The notes under the pieces: generated by a model | The model's database searches: none | What the model saw: the letters and a program-made list of their open reading frames with translations, nothing else | What the model was told of the DNA's origin: nothing | Position numbers and translations under genes: made by a program | Part shown: piece by piece, positions 1 to 7,276 of the stretch | How positions within the stretch are numbered: position 1 is the first letter of the stretch | Layout: each line of letters begins with the position of its first letter | Source: Cytophagales bacterium | GTDB taxonomy: Bacteria; Bacteroidota; Bacteroidia; Cytophagales; Thermoflexibacteraceae | DNA: 64,000 bases | Assembly: GCA_004294445.1 (NCBI GenBank) | Contig: REAZ01000015.1 | Coordinates: forward strand, 41,621-105,620 | Reading direction: 5' to 3'

Positions 1-914
1 CCCAAAAATATGAGTGGCAAACTTAGTAATGCTATAATTCTGACACTGCTTAGCGCTTTGTCTGCCCAAGGAGCAACGTAGCAGTCTGCTGCTAAGAAAT
101 GCTGCGTAAACCATGCTCTTGCTGCGATGGAGAGCAGGGTAAGGGGGTGGTATAAATAAAAAGACCAAGAAGGAACATCAAAATAAGCCCATAGCAGGTT
201 TGGCTTAGTAAAATGATAAATAAATAAAATATCTATAAAACAACTCACTACAAAAATTATGTATATTTTATCTTTGATAAGGCTACATATCCATAGGTTA
301 TAAAAAAAAAGAAAGGGAAGAATACCAAAAAGAAGCCCAAAACCGAGATTTTCAAGGCTATTATTCTGATAAAATGCAGCACTATTTCTCAAATATCCCA
401 TAATAAGTCCTCTATCTCTGTGCAGCATCGAGTTTCCGCTTATTTTGAAATATAGCTCGCTTTTTCCTCTTTGTATCAAGATAGATTCATTCAAATAGAA
501 ATTGAAATAATCTAATTTTTTATTTTTTCCCAATCCTAAAAGTGATTTTCCCCATTTCCCATTAAGAAGTTGGTAGAAAATTTCTAAGCTATCTATGCGA
601 GGCGCAAAACTAAGATAAAAAATCTGTTCTTGGCTACGATTTTCCACCGTAAGACGAAGCCAATAGGAAGTGTATGCCTTATCTTGGTAAAACCGATATA
701 CTTCGCCATGAAGCGGTTTGAAGCTATCTGAGGGCAGTAACATTGCCTCTTGTAAGGTAAGAAGTCCTGTAGAATCTCCAAACAGCTCAAGATAGTCGTT
801 GAGCTGGTGCGTAGAAGTTTGTTCATCTATGACGAGCATATCTGTTTGTGCATAGCTAACTTGGCACAAAAAAGTGATAAAATAACCTACTAATATAGTC
901 AGAATAACCTTCAT
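1..914 (-). CDS. 7TMR-DISM sensor protein, 3' end outside the window (partial)
   Basis: This reading frame starts at the ATG at 914 (read on the minus strand) and runs without a stop to the window edge, giving 304 visible residues. Residues 1-22 are a signal peptide (hydrophobic run ending SYA-Q). Residues about 45-175 look like the periplasmic 7TMR-DISMED2 beta-sandwich; the segment SYWLRLTVENRS at 83-94 is typical. From about residue 190 hydrophobic helices begin the seven-helix 7TMR-DISM membrane domain. Family members usually end in a histidine kinase, diguanylate cyclase or SpoIIE output domain, which cannot be seen here. The start lies 34 bases after the stop of the response regulator gene, so the two are probably co-transcribed and the output may be a histidine kinase for that regulator. 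This last point is inference. Confidence 0.8.
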   Translation of the reverse strand, partial: MKVILTILVGYFITFLCQVSYAQTDMLVIDEQTSTHQLNDYLELFGDSTGLLTLQEAMLLPSDSFKPLHGEVYRFYQDKAYTSYWLRLTVENRSQEQIFYLSFAPRIDSLEIFYQLLNGKWGKSLLGLGKNKKLDYFNFYLNESILIQRGKSELYFKISGNSMLHRDRGLIMGYLRNSAAFYQNNSLENLGFGLLFGILPFLFFYNLWICSLIKDKIYIIFVVSCFIDILFIYHFTKPNLLWAYFDVPSWSFYLYHPLTLLSIAARAWFTQHFLAADCYVAPWADKALSSVRIIALLSLPLIFL

Positions 915-948
915 TAGGATATGCGTCAAATTAACGTTCAAACGAATA

Positions 949-1605
949 TTAGCTTTTAATTTTATTGATTACTTGCATTCTATTACTCACCTCCATTTTG
1001 TCATAAATATTAGAAATATGCCTTTTGAGGGTATGAAGGCTTATTCCAATCGTATCTGCAATACTTTGGTAAGTAAATCCATCAACCAAATAAAGTAATA
1101 TTTCCTGCTCTCTTTTTGTGAGTAGGTCTATCGCTTTTTCTTTTTTCTGTGTTTGCTGGTCGGAAATGATGAGTGTCTGTTGTAAAAAATTAAAGACTTT
1201 TCTGGCGATACTTGTTGTAAGTTCGGTGCCTCCTCCTCTCACATTTTCTATAGCCGTAACGATTTTGGTGACTGGTTCCTCTTTTAGCAAATACCCCTTT
1301 GCACCTGCTTTGATAGCTTCTAATATTTTGTTGTCCTCGTCAGAGGAGGTAAGCATTATAACTTGCACGCTTGGGTACAACGCTCTTATGTGGGTAGTAG
1401 TAGCGATTCCGTCAAGTTTAGGCATTGAAATATCCATAAGAACTACATGGGGCAGACTCTCTAACGACAGCCTTGCCAAACTTTCTAAGCATAAGATACC
1501 ATTTGCGGCAGTAAACACAATTTCGAACTTGGTAGTAGCTTCTAAGTCTTCTCTGATATTTTGCAATAAAAGTAGGCTGTCATCTACTATGGCTATCTTG
1601 GTCAT
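949..1605 (-). CDS. LuxR/NarL-family two-component response regulator
   Basis: This 218-residue DNA-binding response regulator has an N-terminal receiver domain (about 3-120) with acidic pocket D8/D9, phospho-acceptor D58 in VVLMDIS, T86 and K108. A LuxR-type helix-turn-helix follows at about 158-216, with LTKREQEIL at 162-170 and recognition helix around HTLKRHISNIY. The length is typical of NarL/FixJ regulators. It is the first gene of a minus-strand unit followed after 34 bases by the 7TMR-DISM sensor, a common Bacteroidota arrangement that suggests the sensor phosphorylates it. The target genes are unknown. Start chosen at the only sensible ATG, directly before the receiver beta-1 strand. 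Confidence 0.93.
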   Translation of the reverse strand: MTKIAIVDDSLLLLQNIREDLEATTKFEIVFTAANGILCLESLARLSLESLPHVVLMDISMPKLDGIATTTHIRALYPSVQVIMLTSSDEDNKILEAIKAGAKGYLLKEEPVTKIVTAIENVRGGGTELTTSIARKVFNFLQQTLIISDQQTQKKEKAIDLLTKREQEILLYLVDGFTYQSIADTIGISLHTLKRHISNIYDKMEVSNRMQVINKIKS

Positions 1606-2003
1606 AAATGTCTTAAAAAATGCCCCTTAGAGGGTTAAGCATATATATTAAATAGGAAACAGAAGTTTAATGCATAATAAACTTAGGTCAAGATGAAGAC
1701 AATATCTATCAGATAAATACTATCTAATTAGATAGTTGGTAACTTGATGAAGTAGAACGAGAAATAAAAAAATAAGCTAACTAAATCCGACCCTATACAT
1801 TTGTAATGGGTATAATGCCAAACGGAAAGTTAGGTAAAAAGTTGGAATTTTATATATTCGTACCAAGCGTAATACGTGTAATAGCAAGCAAAAGTCATTT
1901 AATTAACTTTATTTAACTAAAAAAGGCGACTTTTTCTCGAAACTACAACTTTCTCGCCATTTACACGCATTGCTTTTTGTACTAACTTTGCCTAATTTTA
2001 GTT
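1606..2003. other. Intergenic region, no gene seen
   Basis: About 400 AT-rich bases lie between the response regulator start and the 3' end of the esterase gene. I found no convincing reading frame, RNA gene or strong hairpin. The promoter of the regulator must lie near 1620-1700 but shows no clear consensus. Two TAnnTTTG matches (1796-1803 and 1983-1990) lie on the plus strand, but they point into the end of the opposing gene and lack a -33 partner. Confidence 0.4.
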
Positions 2004-2789
2004 TTACCTAACTTGGGAAAGAAAATTCATCACTTGTTCATAAAGTTCGTCGGGCTTTTCAGCGTGTACCCAATGTCCTGCTCCTGCGATAGTTACTAAC
2101 TGTGAATGTGGGAAAATAGTTTTGATTTCCTCTTGGTCGGAGTGATGAATGTATTGGGACTTACCTCCCTTAACGAAAAGAGTAGGTTGTTTTATGGCTT
2201 TTCTATACAGCAGTGCTTCGCCAATCTTGTCTATTTTTGCTGTTAGCACCTCTAAGTTCATACGCCAAGCAAATTTTCCATCATCAGTGCGGTAGAGATT
2301 TTTGAGTAGAAATTGCCTTGTCCCGATGTCCAATCCATTGTTTGCCATTGTTTGTTCTGCCTCATTTCTATTCGTCATCTGTTCCAAATCTATGCTGTTG
2401 AGCGTGTCCAATATAGCTCCATGATGTACGGGATAGGCTTTTGGAGCAATGTCAATCACTATGAGTTTGTCGAAGGTGTCGGGGTAGTTAGCGGCAAACT
2501 GCATCACTGCTTTGCCGCCCATCGAATGTCCCAAAAGATACAAGGGCTTGCCTAACTGCTGTTTTTTGATAAACTGATGTAAATCTGATGCCATTTCCTC
2601 GTAGCTATGCTCGCTGTCCCACTCGCTTCTGCCATGGTTTCGCAAGTCCAATAAATAAACTTGGTATGTTTCTGCAAACCTACGCCCTATCGTCATTAGG
2701 TTATCTAACATTCCGAACAAACCATGTATGATGAGTAGTGTGCCATTTGCAGCATTTTCTTTGCCTATTTCTTTGAAATTCAAGTGCAT
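2004..2789 (-). CDS. Alpha/beta-fold hydrolase (YbfF-like esterase)
   Basis: This 261-residue soluble alpha/beta hydrolase resembles the YbfF group of small esterases. Visible signatures are the oxyanion HG at 22-23, the DLRNHGRS turn at 48-55, the nucleophile elbow GHSMGG with S89, and the catalytic histidine H239 in AGAGHWVHAEKP. There is no signal peptide, so it acts in the cytoplasm, probably on short acyl esters or acyl-CoA; the substrate is not shown. Its start is divergent from the NlpC/P60 gene, with 69 bases between them. A minus-strand -7-like element, TAGATTTG (2828-2821), lies about 32 bases upstream of the start. Confidence 0.88.
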   Translation of the reverse strand: MHLNFKEIGKENAANGTLLIIHGLFGMLDNLMTIGRRFAETYQVYLLDLRNHGRSEWDSEHSYEEMASDLHQFIKKQQLGKPLYLLGHSMGGKAVMQFAANYPDTFDKLIVIDIAPKAYPVHHGAILDTLNSIDLEQMTNRNEAEQTMANNGLDIGTRQFLLKNLYRTDDGKFAWRMNLEVLTAKIDKIGEALLYRKAIKQPTLFVKGGKSQYIHHSDQEEIKTIFPHSQLVTIAGAGHWVHAEKPDELYEQVMNFLSQVR

Positions 2790-2808
2790 ATTATAGTTGT
2801 TTTTTTTA

Positions 2809-2840
2809 TTTTGCTTATTTCAAATCTATCCGTATCTTTG
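2809..2840 (+). promoter_or_regulatory. Bacteroidota-type promoter of the NlpC/P60 gene
   Basis: TTG at 2811-2813 (inside TTTTGC) is followed by a 19-base spacer and TATCTTTG at 2833-2840. This is a full match to the Bacteroidota -33 TTG / -7 TAnnTTTG consensus. The start codon lies 18 bases downstream, so the 5' leader is short. A minus-strand element (TAGATTTG, 2828-2821) for the divergent esterase lies inside the spacer, so the two promoters may compete. Confidence 0.65.
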
Positions 2841-2858
2841 AAAAAATAAATAACACGT

Positions 2859-3524
2859 ATGCAAGGTATAGATTTTATCCGAGATGACAAACAAAATATT
2901 AGGTTCGCCGTCATTGATTTAAACCTTTTACAAGATACTTTTGATGATTTTTTTGGCGCACTTATCACAGGCAATAACACCAAAGGGGTGGAGTTTTTGA
3001 GAGATGACAAAGGCAACATCATCAAGGCAAAAATTGACTTGCTTGTTCATCAGAAGACTTTTGACGATTTTTTTAGTGAACTCATAGTCAAGGGGAAAGA
3101 TGAAGATATCAAGGTCGTTTCCAACGATTCGCGTGAAAACAAAATTATGAACCTGATTGTCGCTGCTCGCTCGTTTTTGAATACCAAATATCAGTCTGGC
3201 GGAACATCTTTGTTTGGTATGGACTGTTCAGGCTTCAGTACAATGGCTTACAAATCTATTGGCGTTAATCTGCCACGCACCTCCCGCGACCAAGCCCTTG
3301 CAGGTAAAAGTGTAGCTAAAAACAGCCTACAAGCGGGAGATTTAGTATTTTTTGCCACAGGCACAGACAGCAGCCGCATCTCTCATGTAGGGCTGATAGT
3401 AAAAGGCGGTGCGAAAGGGCAAGCACGCATGATTCACGCTTCTTCTTCCAAAGGCGTGATAGAGGACGACCCTTTTTCAGCTTATTATGACCCAAAATTT
3501 ATCAGTGCGACACGAGTAATCTAA
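2859..3524 (+). CDS. NlpC/P60 cysteine peptidase with two N-terminal repeats
   Basis: The C-terminal half of this 221-residue protein is an NlpC/P60 domain (about 95-221) with catalytic C123 in GMDCSGF, H176 in ISHVGLI and third polar residue H193 in MIHASS. Such enzymes cleave gamma-D-Glu-diaminopimelate bonds in peptidoglycan stem peptides. The N-terminus is unusual: residues 3-37 and 43-77 are two copies of one unit (RDDK near its start, TFDDFF near its end, period 40 residues). Each unit recalls the beta-hairpin-plus-helix shape of Phd/RelB-type antitoxin segments. No signal peptide or lipobox is visible, so export is unclear. It is followed after 9 bases by the YicC gene and probably co-transcribed with it. 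Confidence 0.85.
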   Translation: MQGIDFIRDDKQNIRFAVIDLNLLQDTFDDFFGALITGNNTKGVEFLRDDKGNIIKAKIDLLVHQKTFDDFFSELIVKGKDEDIKVVSNDSRENKIMNLIVAARSFLNTKYQSGGTSLFGMDCSGFSTMAYKSIGVNLPRTSRDQALAGKSVAKNSLQAGDLVFFATGTDSSRISHVGLIVKGGAKGQARMIHASSSKGVIEDDPFSAYYDPKFISATRVI

Positions 3525-3533
3525 ATAAAAAAA

Positions 3534-4412
3534 ATGCTTAAATCTATGACAGGTTTCGGCTCGATTAATATCGACAACGAAACAATGAATTTATTAATAG
3601 AAGTTAAATCTCTCAATTCCAAAGGATTAGATATTTTTGCCAAAGTAAGCCATGCACTTGCCGACAAAGAAATAGAAATGCGTAACCAAATAGGCAAGGT
3701 GCTGGAGCGTGGCAAAATCAACCTTTTTGTACTATATACCAACAAGAAAAATAATACTGAAAGAGCAGTCATTAACAAAGATTTGGTTAGGCAGTATTTT
3801 CAAGACTTGCAAGCTACTGCCCAGATAGTTGGGGCAAGCGAGCAAGACCTTTTTCGCCTTGCTATAGGTATGCCCGATGCCTATTCTACGCCGCCTACGG
3901 CTTCGGTGAGCGAGGAAGAATGGCGGGAAATTCATCAGGCTTTTACGACTGCTCTCCAAAAGTGTGAGGCTTTTAGGGCAAAAGAAGGAGAAGTGCTACT
4001 GCAAATGCTGCAAGATTGCACAAAAAAAATAGCAGACCTATTGGCAGAGGTAGAAAAATTTGACCCAGAACGAATGGTGAATGTGAGAGAAAGGCTACAT
4101 CAGCAAGTAAGCGACTTCGTAAATACAGAGCATTTTGATGCGAACAGATTTGAGCAAGAGTTGGTCTATTATGTAGAACGTCTGGACATCAATGAAGAAA
4201 AAGTACGCCTCAAAAGCCATATCAATTATTTTATGGAAACGCTCCACGAGCCTATTTCTAATGGCAAGAAACTTAACTTTATTTCCCAAGAAATGGGTCG
4301 GGAGATTAATACGATAGGCTCAAAAGCAAATGATGTAACTATCCAACGCTTGGTAGTGCAGATGAAAGATGAGTTGGAAAAGATAAAAGAACAGCTCAAT
4401 AATGTAGTATAA
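3534..4412 (+). CDS. YicC/YloC-family endoribonuclease
   Basis: This 292-residue protein belongs to the YicC family, described as stress-linked endoribonucleases. The N-terminus MLKSMTGFG and the following EVKSLNSKGLDI are hallmark motifs. The C-terminal domain (about 205-292) holds the conserved EEKVRLKSHINYF and GKKLNFISQEMGREINTIGSKA segments. The length matches the family. In many bacteria yicC precedes gmk; here it follows an NlpC/P60 gene after only 9 bases and ends at a hairpin shared with leuB. Confidence 0.93.
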   Translation: MLKSMTGFGSINIDNETMNLLIEVKSLNSKGLDIFAKVSHALADKEIEMRNQIGKVLERGKINLFVLYTNKKNNTERAVINKDLVRQYFQDLQATAQIVGASEQDLFRLAIGMPDAYSTPPTASVSEEEWREIHQAFTTALQKCEAFRAKEGEVLLQMLQDCTKKIADLLAEVEKFDPERMVNVRERLHQQVSDFVNTEHFDANRFEQELVYYVERLDINEEKVRLKSHINYFMETLHEPISNGKKLNFISQEMGREINTIGSKANDVTIQRLVVQMKDELEKIKEQLNNVV

Positions 4413-4429
4413 AACACGCTGATTTTTTA

Positions 4430-4466
4430 AAAGATTACTCCTTTTGCCTAAAAAAGAGTAATCTTT
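4430..4466. terminator. Bidirectional terminator between yicC-like gene and leuB
   Basis: A perfect 11-bp inverted repeat, AAAGATTACTC (4430-4440) and GAGTAATCTTT (4456-4466), encloses a 15-base loop with A- and T-rich flanks. It lies in the 64-base gap between two convergent genes, so it can stop transcription from both sides. Confidence 0.7.
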
Positions 4467-4476
4467 AGTATTTATC

Positions 4477-5574
4477 TTACCACAAATCGCTAACTACTTG
4501 TTTTAGGATTTCCGTTACTTTTGCCCCCATCGCATCAGTACCCAAAATATGGCTTTTTGGAGTATTTTCGTCCGCAATATCTATAGTCCTGTAGCCTTGT
4601 TTGAGGGTTCTATCTACGGCTTCTACGATGCTTTGCCCTTGAGCCTTCATGTCCAAGGAATGTTCTAATAGCAAAGCAACAGACAAGATAGATGCCAAAG
4701 GATTAGCTATGCCCTTCCCTGCAATGTCGGGGGCAGAGCCGTGAATAGGCTCATAGAACCCTGTGCTATCTCCAATAGACGCAGAAGCAAGCATTCCCAT
4801 CGAGCCAGCAATTTGCGAGGCTTCATCAGTGAGAATATCGCCAAAAAGATTACCCGTAAGCACTACATCAAACATTCTTGGACTTTTTATTAGGAGCATG
4901 GCGGCAGAATCTATGAATTGGTGATGTAGCTGCACGTCAGGATACTGTTTTGCGACTTCGTTCACTGTTTCCCTCCAAAGACGTGAAGACTCCAGCACGT
5001 TTGCCTTATCGACAGAGTGAAGGATTTTTCTTCTCTTTTGTGCCGCTTGGAACGCCTTATGAGCAATTCGCTCTACTTCGTATTTGGAATATATCATCAT
5101 GTCATACGCCGTATTCCCATCATCTCTGCGGGCTTTTTCTCCAAAATAAACATCACCCGTAAGCTCTCTAAAAAACAGAATATCAGCACCTTTGAGTATT
5201 TCAGGTTTGATACTTGAGGCATTAAGCAGTTCATCAAACAGTTTGATAGGGCGAATGTTGGTATAAAGCCCTAATGCTTTGCGAAGCCCAAGCAAACCTT
5301 GCTCTGGTCTGACTTTGAGCGAGGGGTCGTTGTCGTACATTGGGTGTCCGATAGCTCCAAAAAGGATGGCGTTAGCTTGTCTTGCTTTGGTGAGTGTTTC
5401 CTCTGGAAGTGGCGTGCCTGTAGCCTCTATAGCGGCGTGTCCGAGCAGTGCTGTATCGAAAGTAAAATGGATTTGATACAAATTGCCAATTTCTTCTAAA
5501 ATTTTTTTCCCCCAAGTCGTAACTTCTGTGCCTATGCCGTCTCCGCCAATGACGAGGATTTGGTATTGCTTCAT
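4477..5574 (-). CDS. leuB: 3-isopropylmalate dehydrogenase
   Basis: This 365-residue enzyme oxidises and decarboxylates 3-isopropylmalate to 2-oxoisocaproate with NAD in leucine synthesis. The isocitrate/isopropylmalate dehydrogenase signature is seen in NLFGDILTDEASQIAGSMG near residues 240-260. Also present are the YTNIRPIK and RELTGDVYFGEK segments, the catalytic KANVLESSRLWR region, and the NAD-site motif EPIHGSAPDIAGKGIANP that favours NAD over NADP. It stands alone; leuA, leuC and leuD are not in the window. Its 5' flank is an AT-rich 162-base gap. Confidence 0.95.
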   Translation of the reverse strand: MKQYQILVIGGDGIGTEVTTWGKKILEEIGNLYQIHFTFDTALLGHAAIEATGTPLPEETLTKARQANAILFGAIGHPMYDNDPSLKVRPEQGLLGLRKALGLYTNIRPIKLFDELLNASSIKPEILKGADILFFRELTGDVYFGEKARRDDGNTAYDMMIYSKYEVERIAHKAFQAAQKRRKILHSVDKANVLESSRLWRETVNEVAKQYPDVQLHHQFIDSAAMLLIKSPRMFDVVLTGNLFGDILTDEASQIAGSMGMLASASIGDSTGFYEPIHGSAPDIAGKGIANPLASILSVALLLEHSLDMKAQGQSIVEAVDRTLKQGYRTIDIADENTPKSHILGTDAMGAKVTEILKQVVSDLW

Positions 5575-5736
5575 AAAAAATATAATGATTGGATTATTAA
5601 AATAACTATGCGTAAAATTAATGACTGATAGTTTAAAAAATAAATAATAGTCAATATTTTGTAAGAAATATTTTTTGTGGTTTCAAATAAAAAAATGAGA
5701 AAAATTGATTAAATTTACTTATCAAATAAGTATGCT

Positions 5737-6534
5737 ATGGAAGTACAAACAAAAATAGGCGAGTTTGTGATAGAACCGCCTAATGTAGAACATCTTATCA
5801 CCGAAGACGATACGCCTGTGGATAATATTTTTTCAGAAAAGCAACAAAGATTTCTGGTGGATACGCTCATCTCGTCCCATCTTTTTGCCGAACGACCCTT
5901 TGTTGTGTCCTCTAACGTTGGGATTTACTATGGCATCAACAAGCCCGCCGTTGTCCCTCATGTTTTTTTGAGCCTCGATGTAAGCTATCCCGAAGATATT
6001 TGGGAAAAGGCGCATCGGGTTTATATGGTTTGGATGCTTGGCAAAGCACCCGAAGTAGTCATAGAAGTAGTTTCTAATACGGTAGGAAATGAAACGGGAC
6101 GCAAATTCGATATCTATGCCAAAATGGGCGTACTCTATTATATAGTTCTTGACCCACTTTGCTTTATCAACAAGCACGTTCTCAATGTTTTTGAACTCAA
6201 AGTTGGAGAATATTATCGAAAGGAAAATAACTTTTTGGATAAAGCAGGGCTTGGGCTGACACTTTGGAAAGGTAGCTATGAGTCTAGGAACGAAGAATGG
6301 CTAAGGTGGACTGATGAAAAAGGAAATATCCTGCTTTCGGGTGTGGAAAAAATTGCTTTCACCGAACAGTTGCTTGCCAAAGAGTTAGAAAATGTAATGC
6401 AGGAAAAGCAAAACGTAGAACACGAAAGGCAAAAAGCAGAACATGAAAGACAAAGGGCAGAGCAAGAAAGACAAAGGGCAGAAAGGCTTGCGGAAAAACT
6501 CAAAGCATTGGGCATTAACCCCGATGAAGTTTAG
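5737..6534 (+). CDS. Uma2-like (DUF820) nuclease-fold protein with coiled-coil tail
   Basis: This 265-residue protein has a Uma2/DUF820 domain of the PD-(D/E)XK nuclease fold (about 30-190): PHVFLSLDV at 74-82, PEVVIEVVS at 105-113 with E110, RKFDIYAKMGVLYYIVLDP at 122-140. The residue usually Asp in the PDVFV motif is His75, which may weaken metal binding. The tail (about 205-258) is a charged coiled coil of seven-residue units such as ERQRAEQ, encoded by 21-base tandem repeats at about 6410-6490. The function of Uma2 proteins is unproven. A hairpin terminator follows directly. Confidence 0.8.
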   Translation: MEVQTKIGEFVIEPPNVEHLITEDDTPVDNIFSEKQQRFLVDTLISSHLFAERPFVVSSNVGIYYGINKPAVVPHVFLSLDVSYPEDIWEKAHRVYMVWMLGKAPEVVIEVVSNTVGNETGRKFDIYAKMGVLYYIVLDPLCFINKHVLNVFELKVGEYYRKENNFLDKAGLGLTLWKGSYESRNEEWLRWTDEKGNILLSGVEKIAFTEQLLAKELENVMQEKQNVEHERQKAEHERQRAEQERQRAERLAEKLKALGINPDEV

Positions 6535-6544
6535 AGGCAGTAGG

Positions 6545-6572
6545 GGGCAGTTCAAAAAAATAACTGCCCTTT
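6545..6572 (+). terminator. Intrinsic terminator after the Uma2-like gene
   Basis: GGGCAGTT (6545-6552) and AACTGCCC (6562-6569) form a perfect 8-bp stem with a 9-base A-rich loop, followed by TTT. It begins 10 bases after the stop codon. Confidence 0.7.
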
Positions 6573-6687
6573 ACTAATCATATCTGATAAAGCATTGATT
6601 TTTATTGCTTTAAGTATATCTCAAAGATAGCTTGTTGGATTTTTGCTTGGCTTTCATAATTTAACAAATGCGTGTCAAACTCAAGAA

Positions 6688-6725
6688 AAAAGACACTTTT
6701 ACCAAATTTGGTAAAAGTGTCTTTT
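6688..6725. terminator. 38-bp perfect palindrome, probable terminator of the XRE gene
   Basis: AAAAGACACTTTTACCAAA (6688-6706) is followed immediately by its exact reverse complement (6707-6725), with no spacer. The run lies 6 bases past the stop of the minus-strand XRE gene and has A and T ends, so it should terminate in either direction. Its perfect symmetry would also suit a dyad protein-binding site. Confidence 0.65.
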
Positions 6726-6731
6726 CGCTAT

Positions 6732-7130
6732 TTATGACTTCTTGTGCAATGCCAATAGCTCACGCAAGGTTTCTATCTCTCGCTTTAGGGAACTAATAGT
6801 TTCGTCTTTTTCCTGTAATAGCTTTTCGTAAAGTTCTTTTTCGGCAGTTTGGAAGGTATATTGAGAATTTGGAGAGAAACTGTTATTATGACTGTTGTTA
6901 AATTCATTCATAATAACTCTATCAAATAAATCGGCAAATTGGGCAATGTCTTGGGTAGGAATCTGAAGAATAGTAGCTATTTTTTTGATTTGTTCGGCAG
7001 AAATTTCGGTATCTTTTGCTTCCAATTTACTGTAAGCAGATTGGGTAATGCCTAACTGCTTCGCCATAAACTCTTGCGTAATGTTTTTTAGCTCCCTCAT
7101 TTTCTTAATTTTTGTACCGTTTACCATCAT
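6732..7130 (-). CDS. XRE-family transcriptional regulator (possible R-M controller)
   Basis: This 132-residue protein has an N-terminal Cro/C1 helix-turn-helix (about 5-64): KMRELKNITQEFMAKQLGITQSAYSKLE with the turn at Q17-S33. The C-terminal part (about 90-131) is a charged coiled coil (EKELYEKLLQEKDETISSLKR) that could mediate dimerisation. The gene diverges from the type III mod gene, and two 18-base direct repeats lie immediately upstream of its start (7131-7170). Autoregulation and timing of the R-M genes, as done by C proteins, is the likely role but is inferred. The start may be the first or second of two adjacent ATG codons. Confidence 0.85.
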   Translation of the reverse strand: MMVNGTKIKKMRELKNITQEFMAKQLGITQSAYSKLEAKDTEISAEQIKKIATILQIPTQDIAQFADLFDRVIMNEFNNSHNNSFSPNSQYTFQTAEKELYEKLLQEKDETISSLKREIETLRELLALHKKS

Positions 7131-7170
7131 TTTGGAATAAATTATAACCTTATTTGGAATATATTATAAC
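7131..7170. promoter_or_regulatory. Tandem operator repeats between xre-like gene and mod
   Basis: TTTGGAATAAATTATAAC (7131-7148) and TTTGGAATATATTATAAC (7153-7170) are 18-base direct repeats with one difference. Their start-to-start distance is 22 bases, about two helical turns. They sit directly before the start codon of the regulator and about 30 bases before the mod -7 element, where an autoregulator would bind. Confidence 0.55.
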
Positions 7171-7202
7171 TTGATTTTCAATGCTTTGCTAAGATTGAAA
7201 TT

Positions 7203-7210
7203 TACTTTTG
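7203..7210 (+). promoter_or_regulatory. Candidate -7 element of mod
   Basis: TACTTTTG fits TAnnTTTG. No well-spaced -33 TTG is seen (the nearest TTTG leaves only 14 bases). If it is used, transcription would begin near 7217, downstream of the GTG at 7214. That favours the ATG at 7277 as the mod start. Confidence 0.35.
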
Positions 7211-7276
7211 TGAGTGCGAAAATACACTTTTTTCGCAAAAAAACAAAACGCCTCTAAAATTTCATTCCAACAATTT

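Noticed and set aside
1118..1630. Plus-strand 170-codon frame
   Set aside because: Antisense to the response regulator, which has all receiver and LuxR motifs.
1796..1990. Two TAnnTTTG matches as promoters
   Set aside because: They face the 3' end of an opposing gene, lack a -33 TTG, and no gene follows them.
6400..6500. Short tandem repeats that could suggest a CRISPR array
   Set aside because: They are 21-base coding units without spacers, encoding heptads of a coiled coil.
7214..7276. GTG start that would extend Mod by 21 residues
   Set aside because: It precedes the likely transcription start at about 7217, and the family N-terminus begins at the ATG at 7277.
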